In this document: one piece after another, positions 1 through 14,600 of the stretch
Numbering within the stretch: the stretch's first letter is position 1
How the letters are laid out: the number at the start of each line of letters is the position of its first letter
Assembly: GCA_019155185.1 (NCBI GenBank)
Contig: CM032808.1
Span: 1,261,185-1,325,184 of the forward strand
Length of the DNA: 64,000 nt
Direction: 5' to 3'
Origin: Beaufortia kweichowensis
Taxonomy: Eukaryota > Chordata > Actinopteri > Cypriniformes > Gastromyzontidae
The notes under the pieces: model-generated
Database searches by the model: none
What the model was told of the DNA's origin: nothing
The model's input: the letters and a program-made list of their open reading frames with translations, nothing else
Translations under genes and position numbers: made by a program

Positions 1-1254
1 GCTAGTAAAGTCTGTCTGGCAGGTTGACAAATCGAGTGTACATTTTTATGCCGTTGAAAGACAACGGTTTTGCTTTTTTAGATGTCAGTATGATTTAATT
101 TTGTGACAAGGATCCCCAAGACAATACAAAAGGGAAGAGTCAGTCAGCTGTTTTGTCTAGACAGCTGTATTATTGCAACATCCTGACTGAAATAAATCTC
201 ATGAGTGGACGATCTTCACTGGATTCTTTCACAGAGCTTTCAGATCATTAACAATTCCATGATGTCTTCAGATGTTGCAAATGACAGGCATACTTTACTT
301 ACTGGAGTAAATGTTATTATTAAAATTAAAATGATTAATATTGTGGGTACTAAAAGATGCACAGCACACAAAACAACATGAGGTCTGCTATCAAGAACAA
401 AATTCATGAACTTTATGAATGACTTTTATACAATTACTTTGTATACTGTTATATGACATAAGTACATAAATCGCTCTTAGAACAAATCACTGACATTGTC
501 TTTCTTGTTTAAAACATAATATTTTAATTGAAATCTTGTTAATTGTGCAGTGGAGTGATAATGTGGCTTTCTGTATTTTCCTAAATGTTTATTTTTACAC
601 CTCATGTACAGTCAAAATTGTCGGGTGATTAAAAAATACACATCAGTGCTTACATTTTTAATTAGTAAAAAAATACTTTTTTCCTTACGTGAATGATTCT
701 TTACACAACAAATATTGAATTTATTTGTGGTTTCATCACAGATATTATTAAATGTGTAAAATAAAGTAAAAACAAACAATGAGTGTGATGTCTGTAGGGT
801 TAAATATTAACATGAATTTATTTGACTGTCACAACCCCCATTTGAACATAAATGACCATAAACATGGTTCTGAGAGCACAGGGCTTCTGATAGTGATCAC
901 AGACTGTGATGTGTGTCCAGTTCTGTGCGGTTAAATGTGATATTCTAATTGAATATCAGTGTGATTGTTTCAGGTTGGGTTAGACATTTGCTTTAACTTG
1001 CCCATATGTATCAGAACCACTATAGTGAAACCTTTATTCTCTTAATATGTCAAAAGTTAATACATATTGTTAACGGTGTAGTGAAATCTAGACAGAACTT
1101 TCACACATGATGAGTGAATGGTTACATATTAAAGGTTTAGTATTATAAACTAAAAATTGTATATTTGTGTCTGCTGTACTCAACTGTTTGTGACATTTCC
1201 TGTAAAAGTGTCTTTGTAGTTGATATTTTTGGATTGTTACACATAATAAATGTT
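1..1254. other. AT-rich non-coding stretch, nothing recognised
   Basis: No open frame with family resemblance, no clear splice pattern and no RNA gene seen. The sequence is AT-rich with scattered homopolymers. It lies 3' of the minus-strand tRNA-Leu gene that starts at 1336. Confidence 0.5.
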
Positions 1255-1336
1255 TGGCAGCGGTGGGATTCGAACCCACGCCATCGAAATGACTGGAGCC
1301 TAAATCCAGCGCCTTAGACCACTCGGCCACGCTACC
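1255..1336 (-). tRNA. tRNA-Leu (anticodon UAG)
   Basis: Read on the minus strand this 82-nt sequence folds as a class II tRNA. The acceptor arm GGTAGCG pairs with CGCTGCC, the discriminator base is A, the A box is GTGGCCGAGTGG, there is a long variable arm and a perfect B box GGTTCGAATCC. The anticodon stem CTGGA/TCCAG encloses the loop TTTAGGC, giving anticodon TAG (leucine, CUA/CUN). No intron. The nearest T-run terminator on the minus strand is about 50 nt downstream, weaker than for the second gene. Intact arms argue for a functional gene rather than a SINE. Confidence 0.93.
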
Positions 1337-3105
1337 ACGAACTTGCAACGTAGTTTTATAGCAGACATGAAGATGTATTAAATAAAACGTGGCTCTAGCG
1401 TTGCTATATTTGAATTAAATACATGCTACATAGAAATGAAGAATATCGAAACAAAAGCAGTCTGACAGAAATGTGAGTGAAAGAAACAAGCGCAGCTGTG
1501 GCACAAAGACAGAGCTGCGACAACGGAAGTCAACAACACTGGAGCGTCACGTGATTCACGTACACTTCAGACAGGCCAAGGTAGTTTAAAAAGAAAGAAA
1601 GAAAGAAGCATGATAGTAGTTCTAGTAATTGTTAGTTGATAAATGCATAGATCTACATTATTTATATAACACATTAATATGTGTATGTTTTTATATGTAG
1701 TTAGGCCTACATTAATTATGTTTTTTAGAAAACAAATCAGCTAATATTTGAGGATTGGTCAGCATTTTAACCTATTTTAGCCAACCTTTAACTATTTAAA
1801 AGCTTTGAGATCCATCACAATGTGTAAGTTATATAATGTTTATACATGTTTATAATGTATAGTAGACGGTGTGCTGTGGATACCTCGCGCCTGTTTGATA
1901 TATACTTTTTATAGTTTTTAGGAAGAAGAATTAAAGAAAGACTCATGATACCCTTATTTCTATTATTTTATAGAATAATATTACCGTTGGTTCAATGTTC
2001 TTTTATTCCATTTTTGTATATTATTATATACTATAGATTGTAATTCACAGATGCACGCGCTGACACACAAATGCACACCAGAGATCCACACACATCAATC
2101 CACAAATGCACACCAGAGATGCACACACATCAATCCACAAATACACACCAGAGATCCACACACATCAATCCACAAATACACGCAAGGATCCACACAAACA
2201 CAGTGATCCACAAATGCGCACGTCAAATCCACGCGCACAAAATCAGATCCGTGGCTCGATGGTGACGTCATCTGCAATATAGCGTTCTCCTCAAGAGGGC
2301 GCTCACCAGCTTTATAAACTTTATAACTTAATATAAAGTTACTATCAAAGGCCTGCACTTATATTTCAGGACATTATATGTACTGGATTATTTCTGAATA
2401 TTAACATATAAATTGTAAACATTTGTCTCAAGAATTCCAGCTGGACAGCTGTATATACAAAATAGTAAGATAACATCTGTCTTATCGTTACAAACCATGG
2501 GTTTACAAACCACACTTTGAAAAGGAACCTAAAGTCATAGTGGTGTATTACAGTAGCAGTGGTCTGGTCAAGAATGTACACATGGTTAATGAGATTAATG
2601 AGAAATATTAAAAGTATTGGTACAGTAAATGATTTTGAACATTATAGATAAATTATTAACACATCTTATAAGGTTAGTAAAGACAATGCATGTTATGATT
2701 ATTTTAAGTTTTCTTAAAAAAACCTAAGATTACATTGAACAGTGACCCTCACAAAAATGCGTTGCTAATCTATGTCAGTACAATGGAGCCAGTTTTGTGT
2801 TTTACTGTTTTTTTCTTCATAAAATCATCCCACAATGTAAACATGATGTAATGATGTAAAATATAACCTTGATATCTTTAATATTGACTGAGTAAGGACA
2901 TGTCTAAGATTTAAGTCATAATAATTATATTTGTTAACTCATAGGGCCAGATTTACCAACAGTTTGTGCCAGCGTAAACCATCAGATGGTTTAGCCACAA
3001 GATGATTTGCTAGCAGTGGAATTCCAACTAACGCCCCTGAAGGATCTAAAGCCAACGCCTTACCTGCAAGCAAGGAGTCCAAACACAAGAAACGAAAATC
3101 TGAAC
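1337..3105. other. intergenic region between two tRNA-Leu genes
   Basis: AT-rich sequence with a short minisatellite (2050-2240, listed separately) and no supportable gene. Short open frames here are chance frames in the repeat or shadows of the tRNA. Confidence 0.5.
2050..2240. repeat. minisatellite, unit about 34 bp
   Basis: Several imperfect copies of a unit built on the words ATCCACAAATACACACCAG and AGATCCACACACATCA follow each other, with degenerate ends. Open frames of 64 and 87 codons across it on the two strands come from the repeat and are not taken as genes. Confidence 0.8.
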
Positions 3106-3187
3106 TGGCAGCGGTGGGATTCGAACCCACGCCCCCGAAGAGACTGGAGCCTTAATCCAGCGCCTTAGACCGCTCGGCCACGCTACC
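3106..3187 (-). tRNA. tRNA-Leu (anticodon AAG)
   Basis: An 82-nt class II tRNA on the minus strand, nearly identical to the gene at 1255-1336 in acceptor, D and T arms. The anticodon stem CTGGA/TCCAG holds the loop TTAAGGC, so the anticodon is AAG (leucine, CUU/CUC after A-to-I editing). The B box GGTTCGAATCC is intact, and a TTTT pol III terminator lies about 8 nt past the 3' end (AAAA at 3095-3098 on the plus strand). The two genes share orientation but decode different Leu codons. Confidence 0.95.
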
Positions 3188-5640
3188 GTCTGTAAACGAC
3201 TTCCAGTTTGTTCTGCACACCCAACCAATCATAACAGAATACAGAAGAAGGGATTTATTTCCATTGATAGTTCTAATTCTAGTTATTTCGGGGCTCTGCA
3301 GTAAACGCAAATTATGGAAATAAAGTATCTATTTTAAACACGTCTAATTTTCAAACACAGTACACATTAACTATCTAGAACCTCAGGCAATAGAAAGAAA
3401 ATATTCAAACAACAGCTGCGCAGAATAAGTAGCGTTTGACAACAAAATACCACGAAAACACAGTTTACTACATGCATTCTGTCTTCTGATGAATAGTTTA
3501 TACTTCAGTCTTTTAGCATAATTTTACTTGATTATTTGTATCTCACTTGTAGACAAATATGTTAGACAAATATGATTCAACAGGTTTTGAACGTGTCTTA
3601 AAATGTAATATCATCAAATTATTGAAAATGTAGAGTGACAACTCTATATTTTGTGCATGATTTAATAGGCCATTGACGAGCTGTGTGCTGGGACAGGGCC
3701 TGATCACAGACTGCACTGTGTGCCTTTAGACGAAATGTGGAGAAACCTTTTCATATAATGTTTATAGTGTTTAAATAGTTTACCATTGTTAATAGTTGAA
3801 TGTTATTTAACATTGTATTTAATATTCATTACTGTTCTGTTGTCATATCTGTAAAATAAACCCAAGTTGTCAGTAAAACACAATACATGCATTTGTGTAT
3901 TTTGTTGTTCTAGCAACATAGAATATTTTCAGCATTACTGTTTTATGAGTTGCATCTTTGTTCATTTAATTGGTTAAAATATGCACTATAACAATATTAT
4001 GAAGTAAAATAATACTAATGTGTAAACAAACAATAAACGTAAAGTACATTTTTGTAATTCATAAACATTGGAACAGCGCGCATTGTTTTTGGCTCGATTC
4101 GAACCTGCGGCTCTTAATGCAAAACTGTAAAACGCGCTATATAAATAAACTTAAATACCTGCATTGCCTTTTTTCTAACTTCCTTCCCTTCTTACCCCAT
4201 CATTAATGGACTATTGTTCTACAATCACAACACTAATATATTATAAACACATTACCATACAATATTTTAATGCGTGAGGAAGTAATAATGATAATATTCG
4301 TCCCCTTTAAATAGGTCCACTATTAAAACCATTATGTAACTGATAACGTTAATAAATATAAAGGATTATCAACTGTTGAAAACAAAAGCAGTCAGACAAA
4401 AAAAATGTGCGTAAATAAAAGTGTTCGGGTTATGAAACAGTTTGGTTTGTTAAACAACGTAAATATCTCGTTTATAGAAGTGTTCCTGAAATTCAAGAGC
4501 TAAACACGTTCACGGAACAGCAGGAATGCTGACATGAAAAGCAGGAATGTAAAAATATCTCCTCAGTTCAGGAACAGGCAGATCTGTTCTCGTGCTCGTG
4601 CACAGTGTCTACGTGCAGGCAGTCATCTCCAGTGTGGAGGCCCAACAGTGCACGAGCCTACTATGGTCAAGGCCCCTGTCATGAATATTAATCAGCTTAA
4701 CTTCTTGATTGGCTGAAAACAGGCTTCGCTCATTGGCTCTGACTGTGGTATGTGGACGCTCGAAGGCTTGCGTCATGAATATTAATCAAACGACGTCTCT
4801 TTGGTCGTTAATATTCATAAGATCACCCTTCGCTTTAATAGAGTTAGTAGACATCTCGGTGAACGAGATCATTAACGACAGGATATAGCTATAATTTAAT
4901 GCCTTTGTGTTATTTATGCGCATATATTTGTGCGTCCCGAATAAAAACAGCAGTTTATGTGGAAATATCCGCAAATCGTCTGAATGAATGCAATGTTAGT
5001 GTACTTGGCGAAATGTCCACTAGAGGTCTTTGGTATGTGGTGTTGTGATGTGTGTGAACACGGGGAACATTTGCTGTGTGTGTCGAGCACGTCTCACATT
5101 TGTGTCAGATCGTTCAGGGTTTAAGACACACTTCCCTTCAGATGATCAGCTCAAGCTTTGTTTTTCTTCCTTTTTAGGGCGTAAAGACGACAGGAGATAC
5201 GCGATTAACGGTCGTGTCGTGTAATGCCTTCAGTCTTTAGTGTGTATTCATCGTCATAACGTGAGGTGAGGTTTGTTTGTTGTGTTTGCAGTGTTGTGTG
5301 ATGTTTTTGCAGCTGTTGTGCTTGTGTTAAACTCGTCAGATTTGACAGGGAAGATTTACCATGACAATATGTCTGTAAAACTAGCGCTTTATATTGCAAT
5401 AAACACTAGAGCAAATACTGACTCGTGCACGCCCAGGGAAAAAACACGATTTTACTGTAGTACCATAGTTTAACCATGATGTTTGTAGGTAATGCATATG
5501 ATAATCTATAAAAAATCGTGGTTAATACAACCACTTTACTTTAATAAAAGCATGGTTAACTTGCACAACGGTCAGTTTATTTCATATAGCACATGACGCA
5601 CGCGACCCTTCACCCCTGACCTGTGTTTGTGTGTTTGTAG
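3188..5640. other. intergenic and eef2k promoter region
   Basis: AT-rich to about 4.5 kb, then a more CpG-containing stretch up to about 5.25 kb. Inverted CCAAT boxes (ATTGGCT) occur near 4709 and 4733. The word ATGAATATTAATCA occurs near 4681 and 4774, with an inverted relative near 4808. This is the likely promoter and 5' non-coding exon region of eef2k, because an acceptor AG lies just before the coding exon at 5641. I could not fix the upstream exon or its donor. Confidence 0.45.
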
Positions 5641-5657
5641 TGTGTAGTGTGCACATC

Positions 5658-8600
5658 ATGATGTGTGAAGAGGAGCTGATGTTTAGTATGGAGGAGGTGG
5701 GCAGCGCCTCTGAAGTCTCCAGTAATAAAAGAGGTGTGAAGAACAGAGTGTGCTTTGATGCTGATGATGATGATGATGATGATGATGAGCTCCGTATCTG
5801 TCCCATTACCGATGACCCCATACACCCCCGCAAAGACACCTGTGACCGTCCGAAAATCCAGCAGCTGTCAAACTCTCTGCCTAGAAACTCATTCACATAC
5901 AGGGTGAGTGTGTGTGAACACTGACATAATACACTGACAGTGTGAACCATCCAAACTCTGACCAGTCTGACCAGTGGAAACCAGCAGGCCAGTTAGTCTG
6001 GTTCAGCAGTGATACTAGACATGATATGTAGTCAGTATCATTACAGTCTAGCATGACCCTCAGTGTGTTACTGCTTTTATAAAACAGTAAACGCATCATG
6101 ATGGTATTTAGGAGATTCTTTTTTTTATGTGTGTAACCTTCTGCTTTAATATGACACATGGACATGACAGCTGTGAACTATGCAGTATATTTCTTGTATA
6201 GATCAGAGCACACTGTGTAATTTCATGATGCGTATCACATTTTTCATACAAAATGAAAAATGTATTTCCAAGATAACGGCATGGCATACACTAAATTAAG
6301 CATGGCCACATACAATCAAGCAAACTACAGTTTAAAGAGTCTATATTGCAGGAAACGTTAGTATTTTATTTCTATAGCTTCTGGATTTTGATAAACACAC
6401 ATTGCTGTGTGACCAACTCTTACTGTGTTGTGTATTTTTGTAGAAATAAAATAAGACATATTGATCAAAATCTAAAAACGTTGCTGTTTACTTTATGATA
6501 GGGCTGTCAGGATAATAGATTTTCACAACATGATTATTGTGGCCAAAAGAAACAACATTTTGACATTTTTATAGTTTTTTTAAGAAATAAATCTTGCTAT
6601 CAGTAAAATTCATCTTTAGTTTGGTTTATTTTGTATTTTCTCTTCTTTAGCCAATTAATCACACTAAAAATACTGAAAAGTGAAGGGGCTGGAGAGAGAG
6701 TCTGTGACTGTTGTGGACCCTAATGCAAAACTTTAAATGGGTTTTGAATTATTTATAATATTATCTGTGTTGTATTAACATGGTAATGATATATGTGGTT
6801 ATTGTCAGTACAAGTTATAATGTGACAGTAATGTTGTGAGGGATGTTGCTCGTATGTCTTAAAGCATGAGATTATTTGGTGTTATTTTAATATATAAAGC
6901 TTTCACTCTTTCTCTCTCTCAGTGTTTTATGTCAATATTTCTTGGTCTCATAGCGAGCGTCTCACACTTTATCTTGTGTATTGTAAATCTCACTTTGGAT
7001 ACATCATCACTTTTATGGGTTTGTCTATTCCTTCAATTCAGAACAAAAATGAAGACGTGCACTCTGTCAGGTTTGGCTCTTTAACTGAGAAAGGTCGGGT
7101 ATGTTCACCACAAGTTTCTTTCTTCATTGTTTTTATTAATCTATCTTACACTGTATCGCTTTATCCCTCTGGTCTGGACTGCATGGCTTTTCTCATTCTT
7201 CTGTTTATTCTTTCACTCCTGTACAAATACACTCGACGCACCCAGATACAGACTCCTGCTGATGACACACTGCTATTTAATGTACACAATGTTTCCACAA
7301 ACACCAAAGATCCAGTGTTGGATTTTACATGTTTTAAATTAATTAAATGTTGTTATGATAAATACAAGTGTACATAAGGTTATGTGTACATGACAGGTAT
7401 GTGATTTACTCTTTACGAGACGTCTGTGATGATCCAGAAGTATGGATTGAGTTTCTGTACTTCAGGGGATCCCTAAATGTATACTGGATATTTTGGGATG
7501 TTGTGTCGTTCCTATAAAAGCACATGATTGGTGACACTTCATCTTGCTCTCACAATAACTATATTATTAATGTCATTCCTGCATTTTGTCCTAACAGGGC
7601 ATTTGTTATTCACAATTGACATGAAACTTTAGTTTGCAATATAGTTTAGTCCGACCTGTCTGTTCATGAGAAATGCATAGTGGTGTACATGTCTGTCAAG
7701 CAGTTTTAGAGTTGTCATCTCTTTTTTTCCCCCTTTAATATTCGCTTGATCTTTTCTTTACAGCATTTACCTTTATTACCCATTTTCCTCCTGTGCTTTC
7801 CCTCTCCAGATCATTGTTTTGTGCTATAAATGCAGTTCAGAACAGGTTGTGGATCATCATTATCATTTAATCCAGATGTGATGGTGTTTGTGTAGGACAT
7901 GTGTAATGTGTATTCTTCTGCGTAGGCCACTTGGAAACATGCTATTGAGAAAGCCAGATCCATGCCGGATCCCTGGGCCGAGTTTCATCTGGAGGATATC
8001 CAAACGGAGCGCTGCACGCGATACAGGTGACCCATCTGCAGTCACATTACATGACGTAACATTGAATCCTGATGAGAAGCAGTCATGTGTTTAATCACCG
8101 TGCATGTTATCATCTGTGTTTTATGTGAGATATGTTATCAGACACACACAGAGCTGACTGTCTTCACTCACACTATCACCGTCTAATTTTAGACACACAG
8201 TAAAATATCACTTGAATTCTTCCTGCGTGTCAGTCGTGAATTGCTTCAGTACACGGTGTTCTCAGCACACACTTGACTACTGTAAATATTGCTCATGTAC
8301 ATTTATGACTGTAGTCATGTGAGCTTTATTTACTTACTGTAAGAGAAAACCACATCTGTTTCTAATCACTTAATGTCATACTGTAAACAATTAAAAACAT
8401 TCATGCGTTTGTGCATTTTCATCTTTATAGATAAACAACAGAACTGATTGATGTTGATTTTTGTTTCTGTAGATATAACGCTGTTACTGCTGAATGGGCA
8501 AAGGATGAAATATTTATAAAGATTTCCAGTCAGGTATGTGCATTTTGGATTTAATGCACACATGTTGGGTTTTCATGTTTTATAGGTACTTTCCATAGTC

Positions 8601-11600
8601 ATAATGCCATAATTAACCCTCGCCATACCCCTAAACCTAACCCTCACACAAACCTTTCTGCATTTCTACATCATTGTGTATGATTTATAACATGATTTAA
8701 ATAAGTCTGTTGCCTTTTGTGTGAGCTACAGAAGTTTTTGTTTAATAGTAATTAAGCTTTAATGATTTTACAGCCTTTTGGGAAAGGAGCCATGAGAGAA
8801 TGCTACAGATCGTAAGTTTTTTTGAGCTTATTAAAAACATATTCGATTGTAATGAATATTAATAATGAATATTAGCGTTTAATGCAGACTATGTTGAACT
8901 TAAAAGCGACCCATTTAAAGTTCTTTCAAGAAAAATACCAGCTATTTTGGTAACATTTAATAATAATATAAAATGAGCTGCCGTTAAATAAAATACATTT
9001 GTAGTATTTAATCATTTTAATGAATGTTTATTTTTTTACACTGAATACATTTTTGTTGTTTCTTGTTGTTGATTTATTACACAAGTGAGATAAAAAAAAA
9101 ATGCAGAAGTTCACTTCACCGTCATAAAATTAAAAGAGCAAATTTAGTTAACATTTCTTTGGTAGTTTATGATGAAGTGACTGATGGTGTAAAACAATTG
9201 TTTTATTATGAGCGGGGAAAATCAGACCAACTCGTGGTGTATAAACTCAAAATACTAAAATTAATCAACCGTCTGAGTGGCCAAAATAGTTACAAACACA
9301 TCAAGATTTTATTTGAATGTATATTTTATATTAAAGTCTGGGTAAAAAGACAGAAGAGATGAATTAGTTCTACTGTGATTCAGGTTTCATGTGTTTTCAT
9401 TGACAGGAAGAAGCTGTCAAACTTCTCCCACAGCAGTAACTGGAAATCTGCCTCAAACTATGTGACCAAGAGTTACATGGAGACGGTGGACAGAGAGGTT
9501 TACTTTGAGGACGTCAGGTTACAGATGGAGGCCAAATTATGGGGCGAGGAGTTTAATCGACACAGACCTCCAAAACAGGTGCGTCTTCAGTGTACAGAAC
9601 GTGTCATGTTAAATATCTGTGTCATTCCTTCATGTATCCTGTGTCTTTCTCAGGTGGACATCATGCAAATGTGTGTTGTGGAAATGATCAATCGTCCTGG
9701 AAAGCCTTTATTTCACCTGGAGCATTACATCGAGGGCAAATACACCAAATACAACTCCAACTCTGGCTTTGTGAGGGATGATAACATACGTCTTACACCT
9801 CAGGTATGAGATCGTGTCCCTGAGAAGCGCACCAGGTATCGTCTGTGGTTTATGGCTCATGTTTTCTTTTCTTCAGGCGTTTAGTCATTTCACATTTGAG
9901 CGCTCTGGACATCAGCTGATCGTGGTGGACATTCAGGGCGTGGGAGATCTCTACACAGACCCACAGATTCACACTGAGAAGGGAACTGACTTTGGAGACG
10001 GCAACTTGGGTATTTAACAGATTTATGACACGTCTTCACGCTGTTGAATTCATGATCGCTGTGTGTCTGATTGTCATGTTGTGTGTGTTTCAGGTGTGCG
10101 TGGCATGGCTCTTTTCTTTCACTCTCATCTGTGTAATAAGATCTGCAGGAGTATGGGTCTGGCTCGCTTTGATCTGTCTCCAGCTGAAATCGCACAACTG
10201 GACTGCACTAACAAACTGCTGGTGGGTATTTCATGTGTTTAGTGTATGGACGGGCCCCGGGGACGCTGTGAGACTCGGGACACGTCATGCTCATGCTGTG
10301 AATAAATAGTGAGACGTGATACAATGAGCAAAACACACACACGATACAGCAGCTGTTATAAATTAAAACAAGGCATTCTGTGCGTGTTTGGTATGATAAC
10401 CAGCGCATCTGTTGGATGTGCATTTCGTTAAAAATGTATCATGTACGTATTTATCACTGATATATTGAATCATCTGTTTATATTTTACTAAAGTCCAGAC
10501 ATCAGAAAAATATCTATTTCTAAAAAATGGAAATATACATGCGTTTAAGTGATACTTTGCTTGTTGTTGTTGTCATTGTGTCTTGTTTACGCAGCAGTCA
10601 GCGAAGACGGTTCTCCGGGGATGTGAGGAACACTGCGGTTCTCCCCGGGTTCGAACGGTGTCTCTGGGTCACATGCCACCTCTCCTGTCCCGTCTTTCAG
10701 AGACGTCATCAGTGGATGAGAACAGCGACACAGACTCGGTTCCATGTTCTCCTATGAGTTTTGGGGTCTCTGCGGGCCGCTCACCCATGGGTAAGACTGA
10801 ACAACACTACAGCTAAATATAAAACACACTGAAGTGTCCAGCTGACAACACACGCGTCACCTGCTGGAGACAACAAACATCTTAATACATCAATCATCAC
10901 TGTTCTAAAGACAGAAAAACACAGATTACTGAGTCTGTCTATGTTACATCCACTAAACATCATCATAACACCATCATAATAATAGTCTGAAGCGTTATGT
11001 CTTTATAGACTACACTTGCTTTAATATTTTGGTATGTAATAAAAATACATAACATAATAACATACATTGTTTTATTTGTGTTAAAGGAATAATTCATCCA
11101 CAAATGACAGTTCATTTACTCATGACATCTTAGATATAATGTTTTTTTTATTAGCTAAACACATTCCTTATGGACCTGCAGAGATTTACATTTACATGTA
11201 GGCATTTAGCTGAAGCTTTTATCCAAAGCGACTTTAGGACATTGGGATATTTCTTAATATCTTTATTTGTATTCAGCTGAACATAAATAAAGTCATGAGT
11301 TTGAATAAATGATGAGAGAAATTCTCATTTTTGGCTGAACTATTTCTTTAAAATTATCTTTCTTTTCATTTTAGTCCTTCCAGTTTTTCAAGAAGATTGC
11401 TAAATACAACACAAAATAACTTTTTAAAATTAACATTTTAAGAAAATCACATGGGATGTGTCATTATTGGATTACTGTACTGTGGATTACTGTAGGTCTT
11501 AAAATGACAGCATATATGACACCTAATATCCCCACTCACATGAAACAATACTGTAGTAAACTTTAGCATTTACTGTAGTAAACTGGTGTGAAACTCAGTG

Positions 11601-14600
11601 TTTTTGAACCTTATCATAGTAATTATTTAAGTATATTGTGATATTAACTATTGTTTATTAGTTGGCTTTAGTTAATACTACAGAATAGTGTGGTGTACAT
11701 TACACTGTAATAATCTACAGTATACTATAATTTGCTACTATAGTAATAGAAATAGTAAAATTGTGGTAAACATTTCTTAAAATCCCTGTATCATCCATCA
11801 TTCCAGTGATCTCTCTTCTTGGATTATAAAATTATAAAAACTCAAAAATCCCAAATGTTTTGCAAATTTCTTACGAATTGCTGGAAATCACCACCACAAA
11901 ATCAGTCACTTTGATTGCAAAAACTAAGTGAAATCCTACTACCAAATACATTTTCTCTTAAGATCTCATAATCTCTTGGATCTTTCTTCTCTGTTTATTT
12001 ACAGGCTGGTCATTTATGAATGAACACATGAATGCAGATCAACAGGTCAGTCTGTCAAGAAAAGCATATGTAGATCTATCATGTTTTCAGTGTTTTTTAC
12101 TGTAAATCTGATTTTTGTGTTGATAGGAGTCAGAGAACGGAGGAGACAGCGGTTATCCCAGTGAGAAACGCAGTGAAGGAGACGCTGCTGAACATCAGCC
12201 ACAGGTACAACAACATCACAACAAGATACTCTATTAAAAAAACATTTTCTTACTTTACAGACTACATGGCAGCTGCTTAAACAGACATTATGTATATAAA
12301 AATACAATTCTGACTGAACAGGTAGTAAATGAAACTGATAAATGATTGTACTGAAGTCTCTGTGTTGTTATGTAAAGCTCCAGTAGTGTTTGTGACAATA
12401 TACATCATCATCATTATTTAGGGCCGTCCGCATTACAACAGACATTACTCTGAATCGGATGAAGACAGTGTTCGTCGGGTAACTACAAAAAACACTTTTA
12501 ACCTCCCTGTGTCCCTCATCATTCCAGTGATTGATCATCTCATAACAATAATTTACAGTAGTGCTTCAGCATTACTGATTCATCTAAACCATTTCTGATC
12601 CAACTAAACCCTTTTTAATCCATCACAACCCTTTCTAAACCATTTAAACTGGATCATCTGATCTCTTAACGCTTTCATCTAATCTCAGCAGTCAATCATC
12701 ATCTGTCTGTCCTGTAATCACTGTAACGCATGTGCAGGGATCCCACAGTTCAAATAAACCTGAATACATCAGTGGATTTTAAAGAATGTGGTTTGCAGGT
12801 CTAGAAACATAATGTTGAAAATAAATAAATCTCCTAAAGACACGAAAAAAAGCTGAAATAGTTTTTGTTAGTTTACTGTATATGAAAAGCTGATGAAATT
12901 CTCTGGTGTAAATGTGGGAACCCTGCATGTGATCTCCTGCATGTGACTTTGCCTTCCTGTGCAGCTGTTATTCAACTGTTTATTTATGTGGTTTACTTAA
13001 GTACATAAGAGAGACCAACCAATATTTGGAAAAACACAGAGGACACACCTTCTAGTCTATCATCCATGTGCTTCTGGAAGAAATGACATCACACTATGCA
13101 AATTATGTGAGATTGGGACAAACAAAAGTTGTTTTCCTAGTGGGTAACCTAGTTGACTTCTGACTGTATAAATAGTCTTAGACATCAGATGTGTTGAAGA
13201 CCACATCCAAATATATTTTCCAAATTTCTTGACAATCTAATCTAACTAAAGGCAAAAATATGAAATTAATTTATGTTTGAGGTTATTTTCATGCTTATGT
13301 ACAGCCTGCAATAAGCAACTTTACAAAATCGAAAAGGTGAATACTTTCTTTTTGAACAGTGTTATTTGTTTAAACTTTGACTCAGTTTGTAATATTTCAT
13401 GTTTTGTTGTACGTCTCAGCTAACAGAAGAGAAATGGACGTTTTATCATTCCTCACGCTCACATGTACACAGACCATCATGTGTGGCGATGGAGGTGGAG
13501 AGATTAAACTCAACACTTCATGACAGAAAAATTGGCAAATCTATTCTGGGCAAGGTAAAACGCTTTTATTTTACTTACCATTTCTGTCAAAAATCACGTC
13601 ATGTCTGAAACTCTCTTCCACAGTATGAACGTGGAAGTGTGTGTCTTACTTTTTAATCACATCCTAAAATTAGCTTTTACTGTTTCAATTCAATTCATCT
13701 TAATATTGAACTGTTATTGTGAATATTACATTGTTGTTGTTTTTTATTTTAGGAATGTCACAGAGTTGTAAGATGTGGCCAAAAGGCACCTATATTCTTA
13801 TGAGAATATTCATTCATATCTACACACTGTATTTGTGGCTCAGGTTCATCTGGCTATGGTCCGGTATCATGAGGCGGGTCGTTTCTGTGAGAAGGATGAA
13901 GCGTGGGATCAGAATTCAGCTCTGTATCATCTGGAGACAGCTGCTCTGTGTGGAGAGCTGGAGGCTATAGTTGCTCTTGGCCAGTGTTATCTACAACTTC
14001 CACATCACATACTACCTGAGATTGAGTTACAGGTCATTATTATATACACACAACAGACCCATATATACATCATAAACAAACAAATGTAAGCGCTATTTAC
14101 AAACTGTATTCTGTATTTAAAAAGAAATGGTTTGCACAATTATTTTTTAAATTCCTTCAGATCAAAAAACATTTTAGTCAAGTGACTCTAAACATTGACT
14201 GGTAGTATATACTTCTTAAGGAAAATATCTTTCTTAAAAAGATGTTATTCTGCAGATTATTTGACTTCCTTCCATTTGAGTAAATGTGCTAGTCAAGATC
14301 ATTATCATCATTCACACACAAAACTCATTCATTCATCTGCTTGACATCTGAAGCATTACACACAACCTTATCAGAGCGAAATATGTGATATGTTGTATTA
14401 CATTTCATGTAGTTTTGATTCGAGTATATACATTAGCCTTTTACATTTAAAATACATTTTATTATGCCATTGTCAACTTTAATTATATAAATTAAAGACT
14501 TCATGTCTTTAGAGATTCAGCAGGTTTAATCAGACTCGACGTCTGTCTTGCAGAACTCCTCATCTGTCTTTCATCATCCCTTGTTTCACCTTATGTTTAG

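Noticed and set aside
1088..1348. Open frames over the tRNA-Leu genes (also 2939-3228)
   Set aside because: Shadows of tRNA sequence, typical chance frames with no protein similarity.
4090..4120. TTCGAACC word resembling a tRNA B box on the minus strand
   Set aside because: No A box or cloverleaf pairing nearby; at most a SINE relic.
8615..8660. Telomere-like CCCCTAAACCTAACCCT stretch
   Set aside because: Too short and irregular; such CCTAA-rich words are common in fish introns.
9063..9362. 99-codon plus frame in an eef2k intron
   Set aside because: Lies wholly inside the intron between exons 8774-8811 and 9407-9578, AT-rich, no resemblance to any family.
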